Shown: positions 19,346 through 30,347 of the stretch, in pieces
How the letters are laid out: every line of letters starts with the position of its first letter
How positions within the stretch are numbered: position 1 is the stretch's first letter
Source of the DNA: Limnephilus marmoratus
Taxonomy: Eukaryota; Arthropoda; Insecta; Trichoptera; Limnephilidae
Length of the DNA stretch: 64,000 nucleotides
NCBI GenBank assembly: GCA_917880885.1
Contig: OU862917.1
Coordinates: 26,586,104 to 26,650,103, forward strand
Direction: 5' to 3'
The notes under the pieces: generated by a model
Databases searched by the model: none
Told to the model about the DNA's origin: nothing
Seen by the model: only the letters and a program-made list of their open reading frames with translations
Translations under genes and position numbers: made by a program

Positions 19346-20932
19346 GGCCCTGTACAGTACGCCCAGTTTTTGGGAGGCTAACTTTAAAATATGTAGGTAT
19401 TTATAAAATATGTAGGTATTTTTATTTTTTCGGTATAAATAATCAGTTAGAAAAAACGTGAGGTGAGCCATTTTTAAAACTTTTTTATGTTTGCGTGTGA
19501 AATTTTTATATTTCAAAAATTACATTGTTCATTTTGATTTATAGAATTTGCAAGCGTATCAAAATGTATCTATTCTAAAACAGTTTTTAGTTTTCGGATA
19601 CGTTCGGAAGTCTTCCATTTAGTTGGATTTTTAAGTAAAGTGGAAATATTTTGACCCTCTGAAATAATACGACCGAGGCCTGAAGAATATTCTGTGTGGA
19701 GCCTAGGATCCGAAACCACTTATTAAAATTGGCGAAATCATGTAGATATCTTTCAAATCGATAAAGAACACGGATTTTTTGTTTAGTGTAAAAAGGTTAT
19801 TAATCTGAAACATCATTCGATTATAACATATTTTAGTGCTTAGTTCTTATAGAAAAGTAATCGTGTAACACTGAGATTCATTTGAAATGCAATATCTACT
19901 CAAAGTTCCTACTTGATCCAGTACTTCTCCACCAGACAACGTTACTTTATTTTTATCTTAAATGGAAGTTTCTTACGGCCCAAAAACCAAGAAAAATCCT
20001 TGATAAAATCACGCCACTTCATAAAAAAACCTCAATCAATCAAGTGCTGTACTTTTAAAAGTATCATTTGGAAAATGCACGTTGTGATAAAGTACCTAGT
20101 TAAACTTGACCAAGGAAACTGTTCAAGAAGCTACGGTAGACAGAAGTTCAGTAAGAAGTAAGAACTTTACTTATAAAGAGCTATAACCTATAACGGGTTT
20201 GGGGTTATTAGCCGCGGTTGCGCGCGCAGCTCGCCAGTTCCCGCCATAAACCGGCAAGATGGCTGACCATGGGAGAGGAATGTAAAATGGATATTCCAGT
20301 CAAATGGGGAAATTAAAATGATATGTTGTGAAATGTGAAGCACGCCATCTTGCTTTGAAATGCGACTCTTTTGTGTGTGCAGAAGTTTCGATATCTTTAT
20401 TGCATTTTTTCTTGTTAGAACGATTTGTCAGAACTGAAATAATTTATGGTTAATGTCCTATTCTTCGCTCCTAGCACCTTATATATTTAATATTTAAAAA
20501 AAGCTCTATTTCTTACAATTCTTTATTTTATTATGTGTTTTCTCCTATTGTAAATTGGCTAATTTATTGATTATTTCGAGCGCCAGTGCAATCTTCACCC
20601 TTTAGGCTTCCTTACACAAATATGTAAAACAAATTATTCAGATAATGTGAACGACATATTATACGATAGCGGAAATTTGAAATGCTGTAAAGAACAATAA
20701 ATCCAAAATTTTGTTAAAATAGTTATTTTTCTCAATTTTTTTTATCTTTAGATCTGGGTCGTCGAAGGATTTCTTAGAAAATAAGTGCGTCATTGACGAG
20801 GTGCAATTTAAGAGGATTTTTTCTGAAAAATTAAATACTATTATTAAAGAAATTTTATAAAAGAAGATTTCTTAAAGATCTGTTAAATCTTGGTTTATAA
20901 TAAAAATTCATACTTATATACAGGTCTCAATT
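19346..20932. other. Unassigned DNA with a short G+C-rich island
   Basis: The stretch is mostly A+T-rich and featureless. ATATGTAGGTATTTATAAA is duplicated at 19390-19415. A G+C-rich island at 20200-20290 (GCCGCGGTTGCGCGCGCAGC) stands out, but no gene starts there. The frame at 19913-20161 has no recognisable motif. Confidence 0.4.
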
Positions 20933-21380
20933 TAGGAGGCGGGTATGGGTACCGGTAATAAATGGATAACCAACTTTATCTATTTATTGGATAACGTTGG
21001 TTATCTTCCATAGGACACTCCAAGTGGTCCGCTAAGTTACTTTGGTGACTTGGCAGGGGGGCCCGCGTTCATGGGGTGAGGATCGTCCGGGTCTTGGCGG
21101 CGGATGCGTCTGTCCACCAGCTGCATGGCAGGCCAGATCGGGAGAGAACGGTTTGAGGGAATCCTTTTTGACTTCTTACCGTACTCTCTCGGAACATCTC
21201 CTTGCACCGCAGTGGGAGGGATGGATCACTCCTGGATACACTGATCCCCAGATTCCTACCTACCCCTAATACCTTTTCCCTTCTCAGAACTTACTCTCCT
21301 TCCTTTCCTAAAAAGTCCCTCCACACGGCATTCAAATATGACAAAGGCCATGAGGGGAATTATTTTCCTCAGGTCCTCCT

Positions 21381-22395
21381 TTTCCTATGAAGATGATACA
21401 GTACTTCTAACAAGTAACATTGAGGATTTACAACTCTTGCTGAATCGAGTAGTGAAGACTTGTGAGAATTTTGGGAGAGAACTGAACATAAATAAGACAA
21501 AATACATGCTCATAAGCAAAAATAACGCATTGGATAAAAATCTTTATATTGCTGGAACAAAACTAGAGAAGGTACAGAGTATTGTATATCACATTCAACA
21601 AACTGGAAATAAGGGTATGAAAACATTAGGATTTGTATTAAGAACAATTAAAAACTTTGAATCGTTACAAATCATTAAACTATTGTACCCATCCCTTGTT
21701 AGAAGCCTAATGGAATATAACTCCATAGTCTGGTCGCCCTTCTACAAAATGCATAATCATACTATTGAAAGAATTCAAAGAAAATTTCTACGTTTTGTAA
21801 ATTTTAAACTTAACATCCCTTTAGAGCACATAAATTACCCGTCGCTAATGAATACTTTAAATATTCCAACATTAGAAAACAGACGACAAATAAACGACCT
21901 GACCTTTTTATTAAAATTATTAAACTCTAAATTCAACAGTTGTGAACTTCTGCAATTAATAAATCTACATGTACCTACACGAACAACAAGACAAACATTG
22001 ACATTTTATATACGTACATCTCATTCGAACTATGATTTACATTCTCCAATACAACGTTTACATAGTCTTGGTAACAAATACTTAAACAATATGGATGTAT
22101 CTGACAATAATTTGAACTTAGCAAACTTCAAACACCATATGTGCCAACTATTTATTTCTACCTATCCCATAAACCAATGTGAACAACAATTTTAACCTTA
22201 CCTACTTTATCTCAACTCCTATATTTTATTTCTTATATTTTATGTTACCTGTATTTTGTTAACGCTTATATTTTATATAATCTATATTTTGTTTTTAACA
22301 TATATTATGTTACTTATAATCTTTTCACTGTAATTAAAAAAAATGTACTGCATTCTATGTAAAAGCCCTATGGGCGTTTAAATAAATAAATATAT
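21381..22395 (+). pseudogene. CR1/Jockey-group LINE, RT C-terminal half, tail AATAAATA
   Basis: The frame 21338-22195 enters LINE sequence at codon ~15, with the RT box now YEDDTVLL (residues 17-24; the family normally has FADD). Then come FGRELNINKTKYMLISKN, SLVRSLMEYNSIVWSPFYKM, RIQRKFLRFVNFKLNIPLEH, LENRRQINDLTFLLKLLNSK and VPTRTTRQTLTFY, ending at TAA. The 3' UTR ends AGCCCTATGGGCGTTTAAAT plus AAATAAATA. It is the plus-strand relative of 54897-55958. Its 5' end coincides with the TSD of the composite insertion. Confidence 0.85.
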
Positions 22396-23486
22396 AAATA
22401 AAATAAATTGTATACTTGAGCTGCAATGTACCATAATACGGGCATGTGCCTAGCGTGGTAGTCGAATCACCTGTAAAAAATGTATAAAAAATTATATGAT
22501 GAATAAAGAAAAGAAAAAAAAAATGTAAATGATAGATGGGATCCTTCAGTTGAAATCAAATGCCGCATTAAGCAAGCTCGTGCAACCTTTATCCGCATGA
22601 AAAAAATGTTCTGCAGTCATGATCTCAACATTGGATTACGAATGCGAATGGTCAGATGCTACGTGTTTTCGATACTATTTTACGGAATGAAAGCATGGAC
22701 GCTTACTGAAGAACTAATTAGGCGACTTGAGGCATTAGAGATGTGGATCTACAGAAGAATACTTAAAATAAGCTGGATGGACAGGGTTACAAACGAAGAT
22801 GTTATGGTTCGGATGAATAAAGATAAGGAAGTAATTAAATATATAAAAATCCGAAAACTTCAATATCTTGGACATGTGATGAGACATCCAGAGAAGTATG
22901 AGATCCTGCATCTCATAATGCAGGGAAAGATTGCCGGAAGACGGGGCCCTGGAAGAAGGAGAACCTCATGGCTGAAAAACCTGAGACAGTGGTTTGGCCC
23001 GTCTACCGTGGAGCTGTTCCAGGCCGCGTATTTACAATTCCTACCGCGTTTCAGTGGCTTTAAATTTTCAATATCAAAATTTAAATATTTAGAAAAAAAA
23101 TTACTAATTTCTAATATACACATTGGAAAGATTATTTTATCTAGATTTTAGAACAATTTTGGTTTTTGCAAAGTGGTAAAAAATTATCAATATAGAGGTG
23201 TATTTACAATATATGGGAATAATATTAAAATTTAAATATTTAGAAATGAAATTATTAATTTCTAATATACACATCAGAAAGTTTATTTTATCTAGATTTT
23301 AGAACAATTTTTGTTATTGCAATGTGATAAAAAATAACCAATATAGAGGTATATTTAAAATGTAAATTGTCGTTACCGCGACTGAATCGGTATAGGTTTT
23401 GTAAATACGCATCCGGGCCGCAGTAAACATCATAGCATAGCCAACGTCTGTTGAACGGACAGGGCACAAGAAGAAGAAGAAGAAGA
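22396..23486 (+). pseudogene. RTE-like LINE C-terminal fragment with (GAA)n tail
   Basis: The frame 22597-23151 reads MRMVRCYVFSILFYGMKAWT, RLEALEMWIYRRILKISWMD, RVTNEDVMVRMN, KYIKIRKLQYLGHVMRHPEK and GRRGPGRRRTSWLKNLRQWF. This is the conserved region downstream of the RT in RTE-type elements. From codon ~144 the frame runs into a MITE (23028). The LINE resumes at 23416 and ends AGGGCACAAG plus AAGAAGAAG. A separate short LINE-tail-like piece (22400-22530, GGGCATGTGCCTAGCGTGGT) lies between it and the upstream LINE. Confidence 0.8.
23028..23415. mobile_element. MITE inside the RTE-like LINE, with an internal 151-bp duplication
   Basis: The left end GTATTTACAATTCCTACCGC and inverted right end GTATTTACAAAACCTATACC are imperfect TIRs. 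GGCCGC stands on both sides (23022-23027 and 23416-23421), a possible 6-bp TSD. The interior has two tandem ~151-bp units beginning AAAATTTAAATATTTAGAAA at 23076 and 23227. Deleting the element restores the LINE. Confidence 0.65.
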
Positions 23487-23520
23487 AGGTCCTCCTGTGT
23501 GGAGCTAATGTAAAAAAAGG

Positions 23521-23985
23521 TCTAAAAAATCAGGTGATAAGATTTTTCGAAAAAATAATTAAATAAAACTTTCTTTTCGTTCTCCTGAATAACATTTTGT
23601 TCTTTACAGCACTTCAAATTTCTGTGATTCTGTGAAGGAAATTACGATCAACGGCCGAGCTTCTGTTCATATATTCATTACATTAAAAAGTAAATAATAT
23701 CGACCGTATGAGGGTGCCGTTTGACAGCATTTTAAAGTAACATTTTGTTTTATAGTTCACCACTGCAATTCATCTTCAGACATCATAAGAATTTGACGTA
23801 AGAGCTTTAGGCACATTCATTTCATATTATCGTTGCACGACGGCGATATTTTTGACGGTATTGACAGTGATAAAAATCGAGTTATGTATTTCGCTGAGTG
23901 AAATCATATTTATGTATTAGAACGCAACTAGTATTTATTAATGGATACAAATCATCCCCTATAGATGTAACTTTTGGTGTGTCAC
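23521..23985. other. Unassigned DNA
   Basis: No coding signal or repeat family was recognised. Confidence 0.35.
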
Positions 23986-24230
23986 AGGCAGAGTGGAAGA
24001 TACTCTCAGTATCACCCTGGTGTAAGACCACCATTCAGAATTGAAACGTTGCTTGAAATGGCTTCTGCCGTGTTTGGTGACCAGATCTGAATAGCCAGGT
24101 ACTTCCCCACCTTCATCTTCCCTATCTCCTTCCCCTCTTCACTACCTTCAGCCTCAATTGAGGATGCCATAGTCCCACTGGCTCCAGACGGGAGCAGTTG
24201 GGACTCTTGTGCGGTATTCATGTTAAAAAA
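23986..24230 (+). mobile_element. S2 SINE-like repeat, full-length reference copy
   Basis: It starts CAGAGTGGAAGATACTCTCA, then ATCACCCTGGTGTAAGACCA, GAATTGAAACGTTGCTTGAA, CAGATCTGAATAGCCAGGTA, CTCCAGACGGGAGCAGTTGG and GACTCTTGTGCGGTATTCAT, and ends in six A. The A tail fixes the orientation. Inverted copies at 36365, 44845 and 54630 have T/A runs at the matching end. No tRNA boxes or ORF were found, so its promoter class is unknown. It abuts LINE sequence at 24231. Confidence 0.6.
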
Positions 24231-26010
24231 GGCGTCAAATCTGGGCTCTCTTCTTCTACTAATATTCATAAATGACCTTGGTTCAAATTAAACTGTGATT
24301 ATGCTTTTTTCGCCGATGATCTTAAATTTTTTCGTTAAATTAAGTCTGTTTCTGATCATCAACTGCTTCAAAATGACCTCGACATGCTCAATAACTGGTG
24401 TACTGTCAATGATATGCACTTAAGGCTTGCCGCACAAGCACGTTTTCCTTATTCGATTTCCGAATTCGTTTTCCGTATTCGGAGACCGGAATGCATGGAA
24501 TCAGTAGAAAATACATTAACTGACGCACACGTTCGGTTTTTTTCCGAACGGAAAAAATTCCGTACGTACGTTCCGAATGCAAGCCGGCGCGTTCGGAGAA
24601 ACCGAACGGAAAAAACCTAATGACGTCATGCGGAACGTAGCGCTTCCATACATTTTGTTTGGGCCGGCGCATACGTTCGGAAATTTCTATTCAGTATCGC
24701 ATCGGCACCGCGTGCATCGGACGTATTCTTTGTATTTGTTACGCATAGAATCGCAACACGATAATGTGTGAGGCAGAAACTTTCATTATTAATTCATTAT
24801 TTTTCATCATTCCATTATTTTTTTCTTCTTCATTATTAACAGAAATGCAATTGCTAATAAATCTTCAACCTCCATCGTCGTGCGTTCACCACGCTATCAC
24901 TATCTGTACTGACGTGTATACATTCCGAATGAAGAAAAACGAACGTTTGCGCTAGATCGAATAAGGAAAACGTCCATTTGCGCCCAGCCTAAATGTTACA
25001 CTTTAAACTTCACTCGGAATAGAATTATAAATGATTTTACCTGTGTTATTAATACTATTCTTAAAAATGTGTTTTCCATAAGAGATCTAGAAATCACTCT
25101 TGATTCTAAATTCCTATTAGATGTACACATTAACGACATTAAGGGCAAATTTAAAATTATGAAATTTATTCATAGAATATGAAAACCTTTCTAAGATCCT
25201 CTATCAATTCTAATCCTTTACAATGCCTTAATTAGAAGTAAAGTTGAATATGGAAGCACTGTTTGGAATCCACATTACTGCAAATATGAAAACATTGTAG
25301 AATCTGTTAAAAAATGCTAAGACTGTTATCTTTTAAATGTGGATTACATAAACATCGTAGATCATACGACATTCGACTTGAATACTTCAAAATTAATGCA
25401 CTTAAAATCAGAAGGCAATTGACTGATCTAATATGTGTACATAAAATAATTCACGGCCATCTTGATACTTCATTATGACTTAGCAATATTGATATAAATA
25501 TTCCCAATTCCTATTGTTTAAGACGTCATAATATGTTTCACCTGAATACATTTAAAAATAATGTCGCCTATTTTAGCCCTCTGACCCGAATGTGTCGACT
25601 ATATAGTAAGATAGAGTGTGCTGAAGTAGATATTTTTGTCGATAATTTATATAAATTAAAAAAAAATGCTCTGCGATTGCTGAAAAATATGTGCTAATTT
25701 ATTATGTATCATTTGTGTCTATAATTATGTATCTTGTCTTGCCTCTCTTTTGTCATTTGAGTAAACTTTGTATTTTTATAATATTTCTTGGTATTTTATC
25801 TATTTCTAACTGTTTTTTTTTTTTTTTTTATTTTATGTAAATTTTATTTAAACTGTTTCAAAATTAACCATTATTGTATAATTTGGCTGATTGATTTTAT
25901 GTAAATTTTTACCTATTTGTCTTATTTATATAATTAAGTTTTTATAACTCGTTTGTTCTCACATGTTTGTAAATAATCTGTAAAAACACATTGTAAATAA
26001 ATAAATAAAT
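24231..26010 (+). pseudogene. Jockey/CR1-group LINE split by a MITE
   Basis: Before the MITE (24231-24423) the reading is NLGPL-like sequence with a 10-base deletion, then FFADDLKFF and LQNDLDMLNNWCTVNDMHL. After it (24990-26010) come EITLDSKFLLDVHINDIKGK, LIRSKVEYGSTVWNPHYCKY and further decayed C-terminal sequence with many stops. The element ends TGTAAATAAATAAATAAAT at 26010. The FADD box is retained, but more than ten stops and shifts follow. Confidence 0.75.
24424..24989. mobile_element. PIF/Harbinger-like MITE, TSD TAA
   Basis: TAA flanks both ends (24421-24423 and 24990-24992). The left end GGCTTGCCGCACAAGCACGT then TTTCCTTATTCGAT is matched by the inverted right end GGCTGGGCGCAAATGGACGT then TTTCCTTATTCGAT. 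The interior is rich in TTCGG/CCGAA repeats with many self-complementary stretches. Removing it rejoins the LINE reading frame region. The several open frames inside come from CpG-rich composition, not genes. Confidence 0.75.
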
Positions 26011-26188
26011 GTACCTTCTTACATTTATTTCTTAACCTTTCAGGCCTCGGGCATAGTTTGTCAGGTTCAATATATTTCCACTTTGCAATAAAATTTAAAA
26101 AAAATTGAAAATTTCTGATCGTTTCTGATTTCCAAAAACATTTTTTTGAAGATGATAAAATGAGCTTTCAAACTTTATTTATAACTAG

Positions 26189-26975
26189 TTGACCCGACGT
26201 ACTTCGTACCGCCTCAGAATCAATAACTGTTGAATAAAATTAAGTTAAAAATTACACAATGAAGCAATTATCGATGCCCAATGGGTCGAAAGAGTCCGGC
26301 TGGAAAGGTCAAGGTAAAAGGTCAATTCCGGTCAAATCAATGGCCTTGCACCGCAGTTCGAGGGATGGATTCACTCCCGGATACACTTACCTCCTGATTC
26401 CTACCCACCCATCATGCCTTTTTCCTTCCCAGAACTTCCTATCTTACCCTTCCTTAAAAAGCCGCTCCACACAGCATCCCCTAAGATGACATAGGTCCTG
26501 AGTGGAGCTTACTTAAAAAAAAAAATGCGTTTCAATTCAGAGATTTATTATTATTGTATTTTTCCTTTGGAGGGTTGCAGAGACATGCGTTCACCGTTTG
26601 TCTCATTTTCTACTATTGACATTTAGTATGTAAGAAAGATTGGCAGCATTATATGATTAAAAACAAAAGCAAAACAATTAGCGCATTGACATTTGACGTT
26701 TTCGAATTTTTGGAATTCACACACAGTTAAATATTATACCTATCACAATATTGCTGCAGTTCTTTCAAAATATGAGAATTCGTTCCATACAAAATGTATG
26801 TAAAATTATTTTTCTTCATAACTTTCTTTTTCGTGAATTTTTGCGACGTTTTAAAAGTTATTCTATTATCCGGGACGGAGACAAATCCAACAAATCAAAG
26901 ATCATCAAAATCGGTCCAGCCGGTCTCGAGTTATAAATAGTGTAACTAACCCGACTTTGTTTTATATATTAAGAT
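26189..26975 (+). mobile_element. Helitron-like element with an inserted SINE
   Basis: It starts CTAGTTGACCCGACGTACTT then CGTACCGCCTCAGAATCAA and ends AAAATCGGTCCAGCCGGTCT then ...ACTAACCCGACTTTG. It matches 28606-29245 along its length except for the SINE at 26262-26520. The match to 125-560 is in inverse orientation. Confidence 0.6.
26262..26520 (+). mobile_element. Hairpin-tail SINE, internally deleted
   Basis: CTTGCACCGCAGTTCGAGGG, TTCCTACCCACCCATCATG and CCGCTCCACACAGCATCCCC are present. The stem-loop arm is lost: the sequence jumps from GACATAGGTCCTGA straight to GTGGAGCTTACTT plus an A run. It lies inside the Helitron-like copy at 26189-26975. Confidence 0.7.
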
Positions 26976-27560
26976 TTGAAAGAAATGATTTGAATACAAT
27001 TTTTTTAATATAGATATAAATAAATTTAAAAAGCAGCTTACCTTTATTTATAATTACTGATAACAGTGATAATGAAATAAAACACGCACTTAATTAGACA
27101 AATGAATTTTGAACTTTATCGTCTCCTCGACAGCCTATCGTTCAATGACAGTCAACCCGCCAACAGTTGGCCCCCCTGCATACTTATATAAAATGTGCAA
27201 TCAGTTTAGGCAAAATACGTTATACCTAATTAAACATTATATAACTAAGTGACCCCGAAGGATGTGCAGAGAGGATGCACCACCAAAAAACAAAAGTATA
27301 AAACATATTTTCATTCAAATGCACCAAAGAAAAATCTGCTTCTGTATAATAGAAGATATAGCAATGCATCCACAATGTTTACGGAACTACGATTGCACGG
27401 ATTCGCCGGTTTGAGGACACATCGAGTCACTGGAACCAGGATGCGGCTAATGGCCTCCAACAACACGGTGGTGACCCCAGCGTTCCAGCACCAACCGCCA
27501 CTCCTGAGTGAGCGTTGGGTCCGAGCTCACCCCAGACCACGCCCTACATACAATTGAATA
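26976..27560 (+). other. Possible LTR/leader remnant with an unrecognised ORF
   Basis: A TATATAA box (27184), a conserved-looking leader and GTGACCCCGAAGGATGTGC (27250) resemble the end of an LTR and the primer-binding region of insect LTR retrotransposons. No second LTR, gag or pol was found. The frame 27249-27557 (102 codons; GTRMRLMASNNTVVTPAFQH, basic C-terminus) has no motif I recognise and could be a gag scrap or chance. Confidence 0.2.
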
Positions 27561-27824
27561 TTATTATTATTTTCTATTCCATATTCCTATGATTTTTTTA
27601 TTTAAGAATATGCTGTGTTAATATGTATAATTAAATGGGACGTGTGTGATTGCATTATCCTCCCCACATCGTGGAATAAAAAAATTATTATCTTTATTAT
27701 GTAAGTAATAATAATAATAATTTTTGGCTAATTTATTTAGCGACGTTTTCGTGAAAAATCACCTCGAGGGCGCTGAAACATTATATGTGTACCTGCGCAT
27801 AAGTACAAAAAGTCGACACTGTAT

Positions 27825-28459
27825 CATCATCATCATCACTATTGGCTGTACAACCCCTGGTGGGTCTTGGCCTCCTCAAGAGTCTTCCTCCACTCATCTC
27901 GGTTTTGTGCCAGCTCTCTCCAGTTTGGAAGCTCCAAGATAGATAAGTCTTTGAGGACGTTGTCGCTCCATCTTAGTCTTGGCCTTCCCAGGCTCCTTCG
28001 CCCTATTGGTCTTGAGTTCAGCAGGGACTTTGGTGCTTGATGCTCGGTCATTCTCTCCACATAACCCAGCCACCGAAGTCTTCCCAATTTTATAAATTTT
28101 GCGACGTTTAGCTCCTTAAACAAAGTATAGAGCTCATTGTTATAACGTCTGCGCCAAAATCCATTTTCTAGAACCGGTCCGAAGATGCGCCTCAAAATTT
28201 TTCTTTCAAAAAAGTCCAGTGCTCGCTCATTCCTCTTAGTTAGTACCCAAGTCTCAGCTGCGTACGTAAGTACTGGTCTGATAAGTGTTTTGTACACTAA
28301 TAACTTCGTGTTTCTGGACAGCAGTCTGGACTTTAATTGGTTTTGTAGGCGGAAATAACAGCGATTTGCGTTCACTATGCGCTTCTGGATCTCCTCTGTG
28401 GTATTATTGTCGTTTGTTATCAGGGAGCCTAGGTATGTGAATCTTGGTACCGTTTCGAA
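27825..28459 (-). pseudogene. Non-LTR retrotransposon C-terminal fragment with (GAT)n tail
   Basis: The minus-strand frame reads FTYLGSLITNDN, SRLLSRNTKLLVYKTLIRPV, LTYAAETWVLTKRNERALDF, FERKILRRIFGPVLENGFWR, RLRWLGYVERMTEHQAPKSL and NRDEWRKTLEEAKTH, a familiar insect LINE C-terminus downstream of the RT. It ends in TGTACAGCCAATAG plus GATGATGATGAT. ACTGTAT stands at both borders (27818-27824 and 28460-28466), consistent with a TSD. About 190 codons are intact, so it is a young insertion. A second shorter copy is at 62206-62558. Confidence 0.85.
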
Positions 28460-28605
28460 ACTGTATACATATGTATAAATTCGTATGTTATTCAAAATTC
28501 AAACCAACTAAGGGTATTTAACAAGGGTATTTTTGATGTCGATTTTAGTTTGAAATTGGTAAATAATGCCCTGTCAAAACAATTTTTTTTAATTTTATAG
28601 TAAAT

Positions 28606-29245
28606 TAGCTGACCCGGCGAACTTCGTACCGCCTCAGAATCAAAAACTGTTGTGTTAACTTATTAGCTGAATTAAATTCAATTTTTTTAAATAAGTTAAA
28701 AATTACACATGAAGCCTAACTGTCCGTGTTTTGTTTTAGTCAGTATCAGAGATGGCGTTGTGCACGGATTTATATTTTTTGTGATTTTCTTAGTTTTCCA
28801 CTTACTCACGGAAATGGCGTTTCATTTTCTTTACATAGGGAGATTTATTATAATTATTGTATTTTTTCTGTTGAGTGGTGCAAACTACGTTCACCGTTTG
28901 TCCCATTTTCGACTGTTGACATTTAGTGTGTAGGAAAGAGGGGCAGCATTATATGCTGACGTTTTTGAATTTTTGGAATTCACTCACTACTCAATATTAT
29001 ACTTATCTCAATATTGCTACAGCTCTTTGAAAATATGAGAATTTGTTCCAAGCAAAATATACATATGAGGAAAAGAATTTTCTTTATAATTTTTTTTCCT
29101 GAATTTTTCCGGTGTTTTAATAGCTATTGTGCTATTCGGGGTGAAGACAAATCCAACAAATCAAAGATCATAAAAATCGGTCCAGCCGTTCTTGAGTTAC
29201 ACATGGTGCAACTAACCCGACTTTGTTTTATATATTAAAGAGGGG
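28606..29245 (+). mobile_element. Helitron-like element, uninterrupted copy
   Basis: It starts TAGCTGACCCGGCGAACTTC then GTACCGCCTCAGAATCAAAA and ends AAATCGGTCCAGCCGTTCTT then GAGTTACACATGGTGCAACT. It shows the sequence that the SINE interrupts in the copy at 26189. Immediately after it is a piece related to the foldback arms (GGCGGATCAACTGTCGGGTC, 29257). Confidence 0.6.
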
Positions 29246-29280
29246 GGTTAATTGTCGGCGGATCAACTGTCGGGTCATCC

Positions 29281-30092
29281 ACAATAGGCCACTTGCATGG
29301 ATTTCATAACGACTTGGAAAAAAACGTGTGGATAGATTTTTTTACCAAGATTACGAAAATATTAGTAAAAAATTGTAGAAATACAGTTTTATTTTTATTT
29401 TTAAATAAATAAAACCATTATTTGAGCCCGTGACGTTACTACATGAAAATGTCTCGTCTCCGAAAATGTTCCTATTAATTTTGTAAAATTTCACACTGAT
29501 TCATTTTTTTTATATGGCAACACTTTGATTTCAGGCGAATTTGTGAATTTGACATTTAACGTTAACTAGATTTTGTTTGTTCTCCGTGAACTTATCATTT
29601 GGTTTGACCTTTTGACTGATGTTATGAGGAGAACCCCGTATATTTTACGCTATCTTTACGTGTTTTAGAGGTACAATGGTTGTGGTGCTGATTTTAACAA
29701 AATCAAATTTTATAATATTCTTATTATTATTATAGTTTACAAGTACAAGTATATTACATTGGATTTAGTAATATAGACGTTGAACATTATAATGATTTAT
29801 GATCAATAAGATGGATTAAGGAAAAAAATATTTATGAGATGTAATATTTTTGGTATGCCTCATTATTCTCCTGTGCCCTTTCTTGCGGAAAACGTTCTTT
29901 TTTAAAAACGATTTTCAGCTACGTAATTATCGTTTTTTTGCACCTATAAAATTATATCCCATCTTTGCGGTTTATAAAAAATGGTCTGATTTTTCGAATT
30001 GAAATTTTCAAAAAACGCCAGGGTTTCAAAGAAGTTTAGAATATTTGCCTAAACCGGAATTTTTTTTAAATGTGATGCAAGTGGCCTATTGT
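29281..30092. mobile_element. TIR element with an 18-bp perfect inverted repeat
   Basis: ACAATAGGCCACTTGCAT at 29281-29298 is exactly inverted at 30075-30092. The 812-bp interior is A+T-rich without a long frame, so it is non-autonomous. No TSD could be fixed, so the superfamily is open. Confidence 0.65.
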
Positions 30093-30310
30093 ATCTCTCG
30101 TTCACCGATTACAGAATTTGGGTAATGATTACAAGGATGTTATTGACATATTTAACCCATCGATCACTAAATATAAACAGGCCTTAATAGAATTCATTTT
30201 GGTAAGTAGTACAACTGGTCTAATTAAACAAACTGCCAAACTCTGCTTCGACTTATTTATTTTATTTATTGTGCGACTGATACCTGTAGGTATAATATGT
30301 ACATAGGCTG
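30093..30310 (+). pseudogene. Possible LINE extreme C-terminus
   Basis: The short reading LGNDYKDVIDIFNPSITKYK then QALIEFI resembles the last residues of Jockey/CR1-like RT proteins (compare SLDIFNISLERY in the LINE ending near 14225). Nothing upstream is alignable because the TIR element ends at 30092. Confidence 0.3.
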
Positions 30311-30347
30311 TAGTATTTAAGTACTCTAAAGGATTTTGTATCGGCTC

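Larger units (their letters stand above)
20933..23520 (+). mobile_element. Hairpin-tail SINE split by a two-LINE insertion
   Basis: The SINE body runs 20933-21380: ATTTAGGAGGCGGGTATGGG, a local duplication of GGATAACCAAC, GCAGTGGGAGGGATGGATC and GGGGAATTATTTTCCTCAGG. It stops in AGGTCCTCCT (21371-21380). The missing end resumes at 23487 with the same decamer, then GTGTGGAGCTAATGTAAAAA. The duplicated AGGTCCTCCT is the TSD of whatever was inserted. Joining the two sides gives the normal SINE 3' end. Confidence 0.8.

Noticed and set aside
22860..23123. Minus-strand 87-codon frame
   Set aside because: Shadow of the RTE-like coding region and of the inserted MITE on the plus strand.
24384..24771. 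Three overlapping frames of 64-88 codons
   Set aside because: They lie inside the CpG-rich MITE at 24424-24989 and are open on both strands.
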